Shown here: one piece after another, positions 24,531 through 44,699 of the stretch
How the letters are laid out: every line of letters begins with the position of its first letter
Numbering within the stretch: the first letter of the stretch is position 1
Assembly: GCA_026826555.1 (NCBI GenBank)
Contig: JAKSZT010053764.1
Coordinates: 38,594,660 to 38,658,659, forward strand
DNA length: 64,000 bases
From: Tolypeutes matacus
Taxonomy: Eukaryota; Chordata; Mammalia; Cingulata; Chlamyphoridae
Direction of reading: 5' to 3'
Position numbers and translations under genes: made by a program
The notes under the pieces: generated by a model
Database searches by the model: none
What the model was told of the DNA's origin: nothing
Seen by the model: the letters and a program-made list of their open reading frames with translations, nothing else

Positions 24531-26479
24531 GTTTGTTGTTATTTTGTGTGGCTATCCTCAACTATATTTTGGAGGAGAGTAGAGCTCTGTAGGACTGGAG
24601 GAGAGCTGAAAAGCAAAGGATCTGCCTTGAGTATGTCACTGAAGGGAGCTGTGAGTGAAAGGGCAGGTGTAAAAGGGAGTTCCCTTTATGGCAACCGTTG
24701 CATGCCCTTTTGCTTGTTTGCGTATTGCTGTCCTATTGCTCTCATGTGCTCAGCCAATTGGGATATTGACCCTTGATGTGCAGAACAATAATGGGTCAGA
24801 ATTAGCCACTATGATTCAGGTCATGGTCTTCGTTTTCCATCTTTAGTTTGTTAGTTTGTTCTGGCTTCTTTTCTTTTTTTTTTTTTTTTAGAATGTTTCC
24901 TATGAGTTTCCCTGGGGGACTCAGGAAGTTATCAGTCAGTGTGTATTCCTTTTTCTCTTTTTTTAAACTTTCTCACTCTTTTTACTGCAAAGTCTTTTAA
25001 AAATAGGCTTTTTGAACAATGACATATCCCTTGATTTAAAAGTTTTGAGAAGAGATTTGTGTAGGATTTTTTAGATGTACTAACACTTTCTTTATGTAAA
25101 CTGACTTCTCTTTATTGAATGTAGCCTCCTAGGACCACTATCCTTGGGATCCCTTCCTAACAGTGTCTTTGATAGTCTCGCTCCATAGAAAGTAATCTTG
25201 AACCTTCTATGAAAGCAATTAAAGGTTAAATGAGAAGTGAAACCAGTGAGAATAAAATTGGAAGTGTCCCTCGCATTCTAACCCTCACAACCTCTAAACA
25301 TTGGCTGAAAAATTGTGCCCAAATCAGAAAAGACCTTTTCAGAGATCCTACAAATTTACCATTTGAATCATTCTCTTCTTTTGACGTTGTCTGATGCTCA
25401 TTTTTTCTCTCTACCATGCTTGATCTGTCTCGAAGCTGGAGCAGAAATATTCCATAAACTGTCTTCATCTGGAATAAGTTGATCTGACCGGAGGCCAACA
25501 GCTTTCAAAACTGTCCTCTGCCGTGATTAGTGCTAACCTGAATGCTTCTTAGAATTCTTCAGGCCCATGTTCATCCTTGGAGGCTCTTTCTCACTAGTCA
25601 TAATGGAGCACTGATTGGAAAGAGGGAAAAGGTTTTTTTTGTTTTTTTTTTTTAAAGATATTATGTATTGGATTGTAGTTTCAAGCAGATTTCATTTTTA
25701 AAAAAATGAACATTCACACTAAAACATTAAAAAAAAAATACTTAGAGGAAGTAATTTACTAATTCATTTTTTGAAAACAACCATAAGATAATTCTATAGT
25801 ATTGGCATATTGCACATAATGGCCATTTGATTTGAGTTGGGTCAGCATCAGAAATGTCACAATTAATCAGTTTAGCATCAACTTCTGTGGAAGTGGACTC
25901 AGGGCCCTTTGCCTGGTGATAATTATTTTATACAATGAGTTAATACGATAAAAATGAGAAGGAATACGGGGTGAAAAAAAGAGACAACGACTACAGTTGA
26001 CTTGAATGGCTGACATAGTTGCCGTAACTGAGTGTAACATTTGTCCTCAGCTTCCTGGCAGTGAAAAGAAAAACTCATTAAGAAGGAGAATGCCTACTAA
26101 TTCCACAGGAACACAGCTTTGTCTGGCACTAAATTCTGAAAGGAATTTCTTTTGCAGGGACAATGAGTGATGTCAAAAAGCACAGCTTTTATTAAAAAAA
26201 ATGCAGAAGTAGATTGAGTTTTTCTTTTACTGAGAAAGCCAGTGAAAGTTGGGGAAAGTGACAAGACAGCAGTTCTGCAAGGAGGCTAACATGGCTTCAA
26301 GAAGTTAATCTCCCAGCGTCATAGTTATAAAACAGATACAGTTCGAGATTTTTGATAAAGGAGATGAAAATCATTTCTCTTAGATTCTGCCTCCCAAATG
26401 CCCTGTGTTGAGCCAGGCTTTGGCAGAAGCTGGGCTGCAGGTGATTTGAGGTGGTCCCCTCTGACTAGAGCTTGGAAAA

Positions 26480-26900
26480 TTTTATTCTCGGTTGCTGGCA
26501 AGGTCAGGTCCATTCTTTTTGGAAACCAGACCGCCTGATGGTCGGGCCGACATCCCTTTACAAAGACCAAGCAGCCTGGCCTGGATGCCCATCCAGGTGG
26601 AAGCCACCCCATCCACATACAAAGACGAGCTGCAGAGGCACCAGCAGGTAGAGGTAGGCTTATGGGGAAGCAGCCCCGTGAGGGCCCCAGAACTTGGACC
26701 GTTTGTGGAATTCTGTCCCACAGAGCACTGCAGAGATAGTTTTGGCCTAGAAACCGTTAGCAGCAGGTGTGACCAGACGGTTCCCCAGCCACAGGCAGGG
26801 CTTCTCCAGGCTCCCGTGGTGCCCCTGAGCCTGAGTGGGCTGCCCCCCCACCGTGGGTCTGCCAGGATGGATTAGCTGCCCAGTGCACCCCAATCACTGC
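26480..26900. other. GC-rich island in intron, function unknown
   Basis: This block is clearly richer in G and C than the intron around it and has open frames on both strands (127 codons on plus, 97 on minus). The plus frame shows no domain that I recognise. A perfect 8-bp inverted repeat with a 2-bp spacer (cctggatg/catccagg) lies at 26580-26597. It could be a retrocopy fragment, a conserved regulatory element or an old repeat. Confidence 0.4.
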
Positions 26901-28309
26901 ACAAGTTGACGTGTGTTTCTGGTTATTCCATGTTAGCCAATGTACACCTGCCTAAAATTAAAAATTTTGTTTTAAACATAAGCTAAGCCTTCTTCTTGAC
27001 AGTGGTTCAGTATCAGGGCCATTTCTCTCTTGGGTTAGTAGGGTAAATCCATGTCATAGTGCTTGGGAATTGTCTTCCCATGTGCTGTGGCCAGTTATCA
27101 TGACTTAGCGAAAGATCTGAAACCTAATGTGAAATATATAATGATGCTAAGTGAATTAGTTGGAAGGGAAAACAAAACTTTTTCCAGAAAAAAAAACCAT
27201 ACCCCATGCTCCTTGTAGGCATTTTATTCACCATTGCACCAAGTATGAAATTATATTTGACTATGTCTGTGTCTGTTTCAGTTTATTTTTAACACCAGAG
27301 GAAGTTTCTAAAGGTTCTGGAACATGTAAAAGTTACTTTTTCTTAAGTGAGATATTTTTATTTTAGTCCCTGTGTCATTTTACTTGATGAGACTCACTTT
27401 AGGGATCTGTATGCTTAGAGGTGACACACCCAAGTAGGAGAAGGGTAGGAGCATTGACATCTCAGAGGCAATTTCTGTCAAGAATGAAATCAGACCTTAT
27501 ACAATTTTTTCATGGGCCAGTGAAATAGCTGAGGTCAGGGCATGTGACAGAACTGCAGGGGTCAGCTGTGAGTCAGCTCCACCGACTGTTGCCAGGAGGC
27601 AATGCTGTGTCCAGTTTTGGTAGCCCTTCTGTTTTTTTTTTTTGAGGGAATATGGAAATTCAGATTTTAAAAATGTGACCTCTTTCAATTTTTAAATGTT
27701 AGTGACTAATAAGAAAAACAAAAAACAAAACAAAAAAAACCCCACAACAAAACAGCCTGTGCTGGCTAGATCTGACCACATGCTGTTCATTGTGACGTCC
27801 GATTGACCCTTTCATAAAGTTTACAGGTCCCATTTTTTGTAGGCTGGTGTCAGATTTTTGTCTATAAGGGAGCTTATGCTAATAAGTCAAATTAAACTTG
27901 CCTTTTCCTGGTGGAGACTGATGCATTTTATGTAGAAAGCCAACCTTAAGTGTTTTTTTTTCCCCATAATTAATTTTTCTCATCATAATTTGTGGTGCTT
28001 CTTGTTGTAGACCCATGATAAAGACTGATAAGAAAAATGTTATACAATCACTCATAGAGAGACTCAGAGTGTATTTACTGTTCCTAATATTTCGCTGAAT
28101 TTTTCTTATACTTTGTGTGCTGAAAAGAACTGAGATAACAAGTCCAAATTTTCTCTTCCACAGATACAAGTACTGGAAGCAGGGAAAAATTAAGCTTACC
28201 AGCTACTTAGTGACCAAGTCAGGCCTTGAACCCCAGTTTTCTATTCATTGTTAATAATAACTAGCGATAACAAGTTCCTCATATGTTCTAGGGAAGTTTT
28301 CTAAATTTT

Positions 28310-28440
28310 CCCAACATCCCCTTGAAACAGATATTATTGTTGCTCCATTTTATAGACATGGAAACTGAGGGCAGAGACTTGCCACAGTTGGCATAGCCAG
28401 TAGGAAGTGAAGCTGGTGGAGTATGTTTATCCCTCATACT
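28310..28440 (-). mobile_element. MIR SINE fragment
   Basis: Reverse MIR core: 'ctccattttatagacatggaaactgagg', then 'gacttgcc', 'ggcatagccagtaggaagtg'. Confidence 0.75.
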
Positions 28441-28744
28441 ATGCCACTGATTATTTTCCAGGCGCTTGCATTCTTAAACTCCCAGGGTATTTGGGCTATT
28501 CTAGGAGCCTACAGTTCTGAGTTTGGCCATGTGCAAGAATCTGGAGAAGATTATTTAAATCTTATTATTGTTCTACTCAGATATAACTCGTGAGAGCGCC
28601 CTGTAAAAAGTGCCCTTGTTCCTTTTTATTTGACTATTGTTTTTAGGCCGTGATTATTTGTGAAGGTCCATTATGCAGAAAGTTGAGAAACGATTCTTTG
28701 CTGAAGGTGCTAGATTTACAAGTGCACAGCTCTAGCAGGGTCAC

Positions 28745-28975
28745 CTGGTAGAACGAGCTCTGACTTTGGAGGCAGGTAGATGGTGGTCAGGACCTGTTTT
28801 GGCAGCACTTGACTTTGGGGGAAATGACCTGGGCTGGTCGAGCTTTGGTTTTCTCATTGGAAAAATGGAAGCAATCATAGCGTATTCCTGGTAACATTGT
28901 TGTTTTATGGCAGACACATCTTGGGTACTCCAGTGCCTGGCACACAGCACTCCATAAAAGGGAGTTGCTCAGGTG
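28745..28975 (+). mobile_element. MIR SINE
   Basis: Shows the MIR order: 'gagctctgactttggaggcagg', 'gaaatgacctgggc', 'tttggttttctcattgg', and 'agtgcctggcacacagcac'. Confidence 0.75.
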
Positions 28976-29379
28976 TCTATTTCCTTCACCAAAGAGAAGC
29001 TGGATGTGCTCATATTGAAAAGCATGTGCTAATAAGGCTATTCGAATTCAGGTTTTGAATGTTGATCCATGCTGTCACAATTAGGGTGCTACACCCTCTC
29101 TCAAGAAGGGAGTGATAGATTAAGAGGCTCATATCTTGAATCCTGCCTTAGCCCATCACACTTTACCTGTGCCTGTTTATGGGTTGACTTTCAAAACTTG
29201 TCCTTAGCATTTTTGCTGAGAAACTGAAGCTACTTAGCTGTGGACCCTGGAACATAGGCATTTTTAAAAGGATTGTTACATATCCTATGAAAGAAATGCT
29301 ATGGCACAGAAAATTCTATCAGAATTGATGTCTTACTTCCATGGGTGCAAGGAGTGGAGTTTAAGTTCTACCAACTTTC

Positions 29380-29642
29380 ATGAATTTATCTATGTATCTA
29401 CTTATCTACCTACCTATCAACCCATCCATGCTTCCCTTCCTCCCACAATCCCTCCCTCCTCCATCCATCTCCATCCATCCCTCCATATATCCACCCATCT
29501 CTATATTTATCTGTCTATTATCTATCTACTTATGTACCTACTTACTACCTATCATCTACCTACCTAGATATCAACAGATCCATCAATCCATTCATCCATC
29601 CATCCATCCATCCATCCATCCATCCATCCATCCATCCATCAC
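29380..29642. repeat. (ATCC/ATCT)n tetranucleotide tract
   Basis: A degenerate ATCT/ACCT stretch passes into about 17 pure ATCC units (roughly 29590-29640). It accounts for the Ile/Tyr/Pro/Ser-rich plus-strand frames here, which are not genes. Confidence 0.95.
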
Positions 29643-32162
29643 CTTTCTATTTATGGGGATGGGGTGGGGTGGACAGGTTAGTGGGAAATAATTCCATTTC
29701 AAAGATCCATCATTTAGAATAGTCACTGCTGTTTCCATTTCTTTTTGAAGTATTTCTGAAGTAGAGTTCAGGTAATAAAGTCTAAGCTCAAGGGAAAGTT
29801 TACTCTTGAGTAATACTGCTGTTAGCTAATATACACAAAGAAACGATGCAGTAGAAGCCATTCTTTGTTATTTAGTAGAATTACCTAGAGGAATTATTTG
29901 ATAGATTGTTAAAGCAAACATGAAATCCTTTAAAATATGATGAGCACCCTTTCCAGGAAACTATAATTCAAAAATGTTTCCTGAGGGTTTTTCTAGAATT
30001 ATCTCCTCTCTTCTTTTCCAAAAAAATCTACCTGTAAGCTTTTTGTTAAGCCTGAGGAGAGGAAATTCTTTACCCTAAAGAAAATGTCTTGATCAAGGTC
30101 CTACATGTCAATTTGAGACTGGAGGAGCTTTGGTGACAGTACAAAACAAGACGACAAACAGTATGGGCTTTGCTTATGTCCTAATTCTCTACCTGTTGAC
30201 TTTCTTGTCACCCTTCAAGAACTGACCCCAAGGCCCTTTGTCCATTAAGCCTTAACTGACCCGCCCAGGTGCATTTCGCTGTTCCTCCCACTATACCCTC
30301 ACAATATGGGTGCTTGCATACCTCTGCTCAGAACATATTTTGTTTCCCTGCTTGTCAAATTCTGTGGCCAAGCATTATTCCTTCTGAGATGGTCACTTCC
30401 CAAAAGATAAGAACCCATGAATTGAAGAATCTTGGAGGCCATTTCTAGCCTTTTATTCCTGAGACTGAAGGGTTAGTTAACAATTAAACATTCATCTGCC
30501 AAGAGCAATTGGATTTTCATCATTTTAAAAAATAAATAAGCAGTTCAAGATGTAGTATGCTTGTAAACTAAATTCCCTTCTAGATTGGAAAAATAAATTT
30601 TGTTTTCAAAATTGACTCTCTAAACCCCCTGTTACCATCTTGACTTTGTGTCCTTGGCTTCTTCATGGTAAATGAAGTTATTTGACATCATTAGAATCTT
30701 CATTCAGTATTTAGTGTGCATGGTACATGCAAGTTTGCATATATGTCTCATCTTTCCAGTGGGGTTATAAAAACTCCAAATGGATGATCAAGTGCATCTG
30801 TGTGAGTTAAAGTCAACAGACTTCCTTGAGCATCAGGTCTGTGCCAAGAAATGAATGTAAGGTGAGACGACTAAGGCCCCTGCATTAGAAGAGTTCACAG
30901 TTCAACTGGGGAATCAGATAGGTTAATAGAAAAATACAATTGTCAGTACAAAGTGTACCCCCATTTCCTCTAATTCTTAAGTACAAAGTCTTAAGTACAA
31001 TACATGCTACAAAATACTTGCCAGATTGATGTAAAGAAAAGGTTCTGATGGAAAAAAAATTTTTCGGTATTGCCTACAAATCACTCAAACAGTATTTCAG
31101 ATATTGTAGAATCTCAGGAGAGGTTTAGGTGAATTCATTGAGATGCCCTTAGGACATGGGATTCAACTTTTAGGGCAGTAGATGGTGAATTTAGTAAAGT
31201 AAAACGAGGTTTTAGCAAAAAGCCTATATATGGACTAGAGAAAGGAAGAGGATGTAATCTGGTCAGCACAGGATGGGTGAAGGCCAACAGTGATTCCAGA
31301 CATATTGCTGCTGGAGAGAAGAGCTGGTAGGACTGGGAAACCAAGGAGTTAACTTCTTAAAGAGGTATTAAATAAAAAAAACGGAATGTACAGAGTCACT
31401 CTGTCACTACTTAAAGACTGCTTATCTGCCTAAAAGAAAGTGAAGGCAACAGTTGCAGGTCAGAGTGGGGGAAGCTTAGTTTTTACGAAGGGAAAGGGCC
31501 AAAGTTCTGCTTATCTCATGTGAAAACTCCTATGAGACCAGCCTTGAGACATGGGCTCTGGGGGCTGGGGGCTTTAAACCCCTGGGGCTGAAGCTTTCTA
31601 GAACGGTGGATGGGCATAAGCCAGAGGAGTCAGGGGTTGTCATGGAGAGAAGGCTCATGAGGAAGGCTGTTGACGTAATTATGTGGCCTTCCCCACCACC
31701 TTGTGGGGAGATGAAACTTTGCTTGGAGCAGTGTTTTACTAAGCAAAGCTCTACTGGGTGCAGAGCCCACAGAGTTTACAGATTTTTGCCCTGAGTTATG
31801 GGAAATAGTCTTTGGGGGGGAAGGATGCCTCCTTGCCTGTCAGGCAGGTCTTTAAATGATCTGCCCTGAACTGCCTCTGCCTCCCTCCCCCTAACGCTGG
31901 GCTGGTCCCTGAAGTTGCTGCTCTTGTGATGAGTGACTGCGACAGGGGGAAGCCAGAAAGGCCTGGTATTGCCAAGACCAGTGGGGGCGCATGGAAATCA
32001 CCAGGAGGGGGCAGCCCTGCTTGCATCTGAGTTTTCTGGTTCCTGCTTGAGGCTCTGGAGCAGAGAGCAGGAGACTGTAGACTGTCCTCCTGGTGGCTCA
32101 GGTGCACTTGTCCACTTACTCACCGAGAAACCCTGGACTCCAGCTTCCTCGCAGCCATTTCA

Positions 32163-32246
32163 CTTGGCTTCTTTTCTTCTTCCCTTCCCTTCCCTTCCCT
32201 CCTCTCTTCTCCCTTTTCCTTTCCTTTCCTTTCCTTTCCTTTTTCC
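32163..32246. repeat. CTTCC/TTTCC pyrimidine tract
   Basis: Degenerate pentanucleotide C/T tract. It yields Phe/Pro/Ser/Leu-rich frames that are not coding. Confidence 0.9.
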
Positions 32247-32421
32247 TACCTCTCTTCCTTCCATTTTTATCTTATTTGTTATAGATCTTCTCTCTTTTTA
32301 ATTAAAAGTATAGCCTAGTAGTTTAATAAAGTGTAATAGTTTGTTTCTTTATCCCCTGACCCATGTCTCTTTTCCTGAGGTGACCTTCCCAGTAATGCCC
32401 TTTTCAAAAATACTTTATATA

Positions 32422-33231
32422 GACCACAGTTCACATCATAGACCACACTCTCTCCCACACAGTTCTGAGTGGTGTGTGCTGATTTAAAATGGTCTACATC
32501 CGTTGCCACAACAACACTCAGGACACCCTCCAAATCCCAAAGAAGCCCCTGTATTTCAACTGCTTGTCCTCTCCCTGCCCCAAAAGTGTCCAGTGGCCAC
32601 TGGCTCCACCTCATTGTTATAATTTCTTCCATTGCTAGAATCACCATATGTGTACAACAGAATACCATCAAGTCCACTCTAGTCCATAGTTCTTCCCTCA
32701 ATCCTGAGGGGACTGGGATGGTGATGTCCACTCTACCTCCAAGTGAGAGAGGGATTATATCCCATGGATATGGTGGGTGGGATGATCCTGCCTGCACATG
32801 CAGGCTCTCTTCATTTCCTGGGATGGCCATTGCCGATCGTTGTCTCCTCGCCAGGTGACTTGGATGAGTCCATTGAGCTGTAGGGTAGGAGTTGCAGCTC
32901 CACCAAGATTCCATGCACACCTGGTACATAGCTAGGCCAGAGGCGTGTGTAAGTCCATTGAGGGTGGTGGGCCACACTTGTGGGAGATGTTTGTGTGGGA
33001 TGTGGGGGGAGGTGTGGGAGGTGGGCAACATGGGAATCCCAGTGGGTTCCGTGTAATATTTTGGGTAATCTAAGCACCTCTTAAAATATATTTATATATA
33101 TATAAATAACATTTTTGTAAGCAAATGCACATATATACATATATATTTATATATCATTTTACAAATATTGGTATGTATTGTGAAAATTTTGATTTTTACC
33201 CACAATAAAAAATAAATAAATTAAAAAAAAA
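32422..33231 (+). mobile_element. 0.8-kb retroposon with A-rich tail and TSD
   Basis: A direct repeat actttatata flanks it (32412-32421 and 33232-33241). The right end is A-rich (about 33200-33231), so it looks like a retroposed unit on the plus strand. Its first 500 bp are related to 17900-18370 (shared blocks such as 'ggggatggtgatg'/'gggatggtgatg' and 'gttgcaactttgctgag'/'gttgcagctccaccaag'). It interrupts an older L1 that resumes at 33242. A minus-strand frame of 238 codons covers most of it and has no recognised domain. Confidence 0.65.
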
Positions 33232-33241
33232 ACTTTATATA

Positions 33242-33670
33242 CATACCTTATTGTGAACAACTTGTATTTATTTCAATATGCCATTTGACTTTGTTTTTCT
33301 TCACTTAACATGGAGAGCTCTTTCTGTTTAAATATATGGATCTGATTCATTCCAACTTATGTATTTACCACACCTTATTTTTTCTGTTTGTTGAAGGGCT
33401 CTTGAGTTGCATCCACCTTTTGACCGTTATAGGGTCACAGTGAATATTCTTGTATATGCCCTTTTGGGTGCATGTGTGAGAATTTCTCTAGGGCTGAATA
33501 CCTAGAAGTGCTATTGCTGGCTCATAAAGTATGCCTGTTTATAACTTTCCGGAACACTGGCAAATTGTTCTTTAAAGTAGTTAAACCAATTTATGCTCCC
33601 TCCAACCATGTGAGAGAAACTCCCCCACACCCTTAGAAATGCTTTATATGGTCAGACTTTAAAATTGTTA
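33242..33670 (-). mobile_element. L1 3' UTR fragment
   Basis: Minus-strand L1 3' UTR pattern: 'cttcacttaacatggagagctc', 'gaatacctagaagtgctattgctgg', 'ggaacactggcaaattg'. The left piece probably lies just before 32412. Confidence 0.6.
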
Positions 33671-33735
33671 GTTGAAAGAAGGATAAAAGATTAGGGAAAA
33701 GTGAAACGGGGGGAACTTGTCTCCCTGATCAATAG

Positions 33736-41266
<7,531 letters not shown>

Positions 41267-41421
41267 GACTTTGGTGGGCAATCCCTTCACATGCTCCTGT
41301 GACATTATGTGGCTCAAGACTCTCCAGGAGATTAAATCCAGTCCAGAACCTCAGGATTTGTATTGCCTAAGTGAAAGCAGCAAGAATATTCCCCTGGAAA
41401 ACCTTCAGATACCCAATTGTG
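41267..41421 (+). CDS. NTRK2: TrkB coding exon 5: LRR C-terminal cap
   Basis: A 155-bp exon, phase 2 in and phase 1 out. It encodes residues 144-194, the C-terminal cap of the leucine-rich domain, with the expected cysteines C152, C154, C176 and C194 and the conserved GNPFTCSC motif. Human TrkB has I144, this copy T144. Residues 178-180 read SES where human has NES, so the N178 glycosylation sequon is absent. Other changes are I165 (human A), E170-P171 (human D-T) and E187 or so (human A). The donor G|GTAATT is weaker than those of the other exons. Confidence 0.97.
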
Positions 41422-41689
41422 GTAATTTACTTTTAAATAAATGAGTTATGTTTGCTATTAATTATTCTAACTGCCTTGGTGTAGTAGAGAATCTGGAAAG
41501 ATTACCACTAACCAGATTTCCTATAGTGTGCTGTTGATGTGTCCAATGACTCGGGCAACATTTGTGTGCAGTGTGGAGAAATCAGCTGGGAACAACTTTA
41601 CAGAATATTTTTGCAAGTTGGATACTAGTTCTGAATAGATTATTTAAAAATGCATAGAGATTAAAAGTACTGTGGATTCCTTTGTTCAT

Positions 41690-41725
41690 TTGTTTATCTG
41701 TCCATCCATCTCTCCATCTCTCCAT

Positions 41726-41761
<36 letters not shown>

Positions 41762-41772
41762 CCATCCATCCC
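41690..41772. repeat. (ATCC)n tetranucleotide tract
   Basis: ATCC/ATCT units with few interruptions; similar in motif to the 29.4 kb tract. Confidence 0.95.
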
Positions 41773-42106
41773 CAAAAAACATTTGCTAAGAGTACAGTAC
41801 TTCATTAGCTACATAACTAGTTGGTTGGTGCCCAGGCCACGCAGAAGGGAGGATACTGATAAAAGTGTTCTGACAGTATAAGCAAATGCAATTCAATCCA
41901 GCACATTCCCTTAAGCTTGTCTTACTGCCCGATGACTGTGTCTCTAGATGGGGTGCCATAGGTCTGCCCTGGAATGTGCTTTTCCCCTTGTCTGGTTTTA
42001 AAATCTCCTAGGTAATTGTTGTCCTCCATTCCTCTCCTCGGCATCTTGCCCTTATCAAAGGGCACCATATGATAAAAATCACAGCTCCATATGAGTGCTA
42101 GTGTGT

Positions 42107-42580
42107 TTATTTATTTTTTTATTTATTTATTTTTTTTAATTAATTAATTTATTTATTTACTTTTACCCATTTTTAGCCGCCCCCCCCCCCCGTTTTTGCT
42201 GTTTCTATGTCCATTGACTGGGCAACTCTCTGTGTCCATTTCCTGCCCTCTCTTCTTATCCTTCTCCTCCTGTCTTCACTGGGATTCATCCTCGGAATCT
42301 CCGGTGTGGGAGAGAGGCATCCTACTGCCTGTGCCACCTTAGTTCCTGGTTTTTTGGTGCATCTCGTCTTGGCTCTCCCTTGTGTCACTCTCCTGTTACG
42401 TTACCATCTTGCTGCGTAGCTCGTGGGGCCTGGTGGTGCACCCATGCATGGGGCCTGGTGGCCCATGTGTCTTCTATATTTTTCTCTTTTTTATTTTCAC
42501 TGGGAGGTCCCTGGGATCGAACCCAGTTCCCTCCATATGGGAGATGGATGTCCAACCACCCGAGCCACATCTGTCCCCCT
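42107..42580 (-). mobile_element. DAS-type SINE, long form
   Basis: A T-rich start, a poly-C run (42180-42191), a body with 'ctgtgtccatttcctgcc' and 'ggtgtgggagagagg', and then a tRNA-like head on the minus strand (about 42504-42578: 'gggaggtccctgggatcgaaccc', 'tccatatgggagatgg', 'gagccacatctgtcccc'). It gives several overlapping open frames that are not genes. Confidence 0.8.
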
Positions 42581-44099
42581 GCTATATCTCTTAAGGTTGA
42601 CTAAAGATACCCAAAGTTACAGCCTTTTCCCATATAGGATGGTCATATAATAAATCAGGTTTAGTTTATCACCAGCATTCTAAAAACCAGACCTAGGGAG
42701 AAAAACTAGGTCTGGGGACACGTGCATGGTTTCTAATATAGCGAATGTTTAGCCTACCCTGATTATCACAAAATCAGGACAGTGAGAATATTCGCTGTAG
42801 TGTGTTTACAAGGAAGGAAAAACCAGTGTACTGGTTCAGGTTTTACCACCAAGGGCTTCTGCGATGCACCTCTATGATACCCACTTAGGCTTATTGTTCC
42901 GTCATTGAAATTTCCATGAGTCAGTCAGCCCGTCCATCCTTCCCAAACACAGTTGATTTTCTGGCCGAGTGACTGGCACCACAGCAGAAAGCCCTATAAA
43001 CAACTGAGTCTTGTCTACAAGGAACAGGAACTCAACCATGAACATCCAGGTCCTTGCTTTCTATTGTTCAAGGTCCATTTTTATTTAAGAAATAAAATCT
43101 ATAGCTGCTGCTTACTCTTAACGAAGAATGTAATAAAAATCAAGATAAGTGTTTGTTCCTTACCCTGAAGGGGCTTAGAAGAGAGCACTTAGCCTTCCCA
43201 GGGACTTTTCTGTCCCAAACAGAGTCCTTTGGCTTCATAATGGAGAATCAAGTTTTGTTCCATTGCCAATTTCCCTCAACTTTCTTTGCTGGCCAATACT
43301 TTAAAAAACAAAACAGAACACTTTTAATATATGTTGCTTCCTGATTGATAAGAGGGTTTCTGTTCTCTGTTCTGGTATAAATCTGCACTACTGAGAGAAA
43401 TTGCCTAGAGGGACAAGAAACTCAGTGTTGAGTCACCTGACCTTTTGAGCAGCTCCCAAATCCCCATCACTCTTGTGACCACATTGGTTTCCGCAACCGC
43501 TGAGAGGAAAAGAGAAAGCGACCGCTGACTGCTGCACTGATTTCACAAACTGCCTCATAATATATTCTGCTTTGCCCCTGCCTCAAACCAATCTTTATTA
43601 TTATTTTTCAAATTTTGGCCATGTTGTCTTGATAGCATTCCAGTAATGCACGTATACTGCCCTTATATGTTGGGGGAGGGGAGAGATAGGGAGTGAATGG
43701 GTCCAAATTTCAAGTCCAAATTTCCAGTATTTTTTACATCCCTTTACTATAAATTAGTCAATGAATTGTGTGTAGAAGATTAAAACTTTCAGTCCACTCT
43801 CAGGAGAGCATGCAATTTGATTGATTAGGACTGAGTGAACACACACATAAACATTCATGATTAATTTCATTGTAAATGAAGATTTTCAAAGAGCTACATT
43901 ATAAAAGAATGTGCCAGATGAATCAAAAGACTTACTTTTCCATCACTTTAGAGTTCTTAAGCTTTTTGTTCTTCCCTGCTTCTTTTCTTTGAAAGTATTT
44001 TAACTTATTTATAATTGCACAAATAATAATGATACGTTTTGTTGCAAAATTTTTTTCTATGTTATGCATAAGATCGTCTTCTTCTTGCTTGTGTCAATT

Positions 44100-44620
44100 T
44101 CAGGTCAGTAACCATAGATCTATTGTATTCTTTTAAACTATTGCATTGTATTTCAAGGTAGAATATATCATAATTAACTGTTTCATTTCGATGATCATTT
44201 TGCTTATTCCGCGTTTCTCATTACTACAAAAATGTTGCAATGAGCATCCTTACATATGTTCTTTATATATATATGCAAGTGCACAGACTTCTTTAGGGCA
44301 CATGGTAGGAAGCAGAATTTTTGGTTTATGCAGTTTGCATATTAAAAAATGACTATACCAATTTAAAGCCACACCAACCAGTGGTACCACAATATTAGCA
44401 AACTTATTTGTTGTCTCTTTAAAAATGATGTCACTACTTTTTAATTTGCAATTTCCTATTTCCTGATTACTGTTGAGTATCTTCTTATATTTTTATTGGA
44501 CATTTGTATTTATTCTTCAGTGAATTGCCTATTTATCACTTTGCCCATTTTTCTATAAGTTTTTTCATTTTTTTCCTTTTCTTCCATTGTTAATGTTCTT
44601 TATTTTATTTTTTTCTTCAT
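44100..44620 (-). mobile_element. L1 3' UTR fragment
   Basis: Minus-strand L1 pattern: 'ctacaaaaatgttgcaatgagcatcc', 'aatttaaagccacaccaaccagtgg', 'cttcagtgaattgcctatttat', 'ctttgcccatttttc'. Strongly diverged. Confidence 0.6.
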
Positions 44621-44699
44621 GGTTTGAAAGTGATAAATTATATCTTTTTTAAAAAGTGTATAATGCCAAAATATCTACTACACATATTATACATATATT

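Noticed and set aside
29301..29691. Two plus-strand frames of 88 and 103 codons
   Set aside because: They are translations of the ATCC/ATCT tetranucleotide tract.
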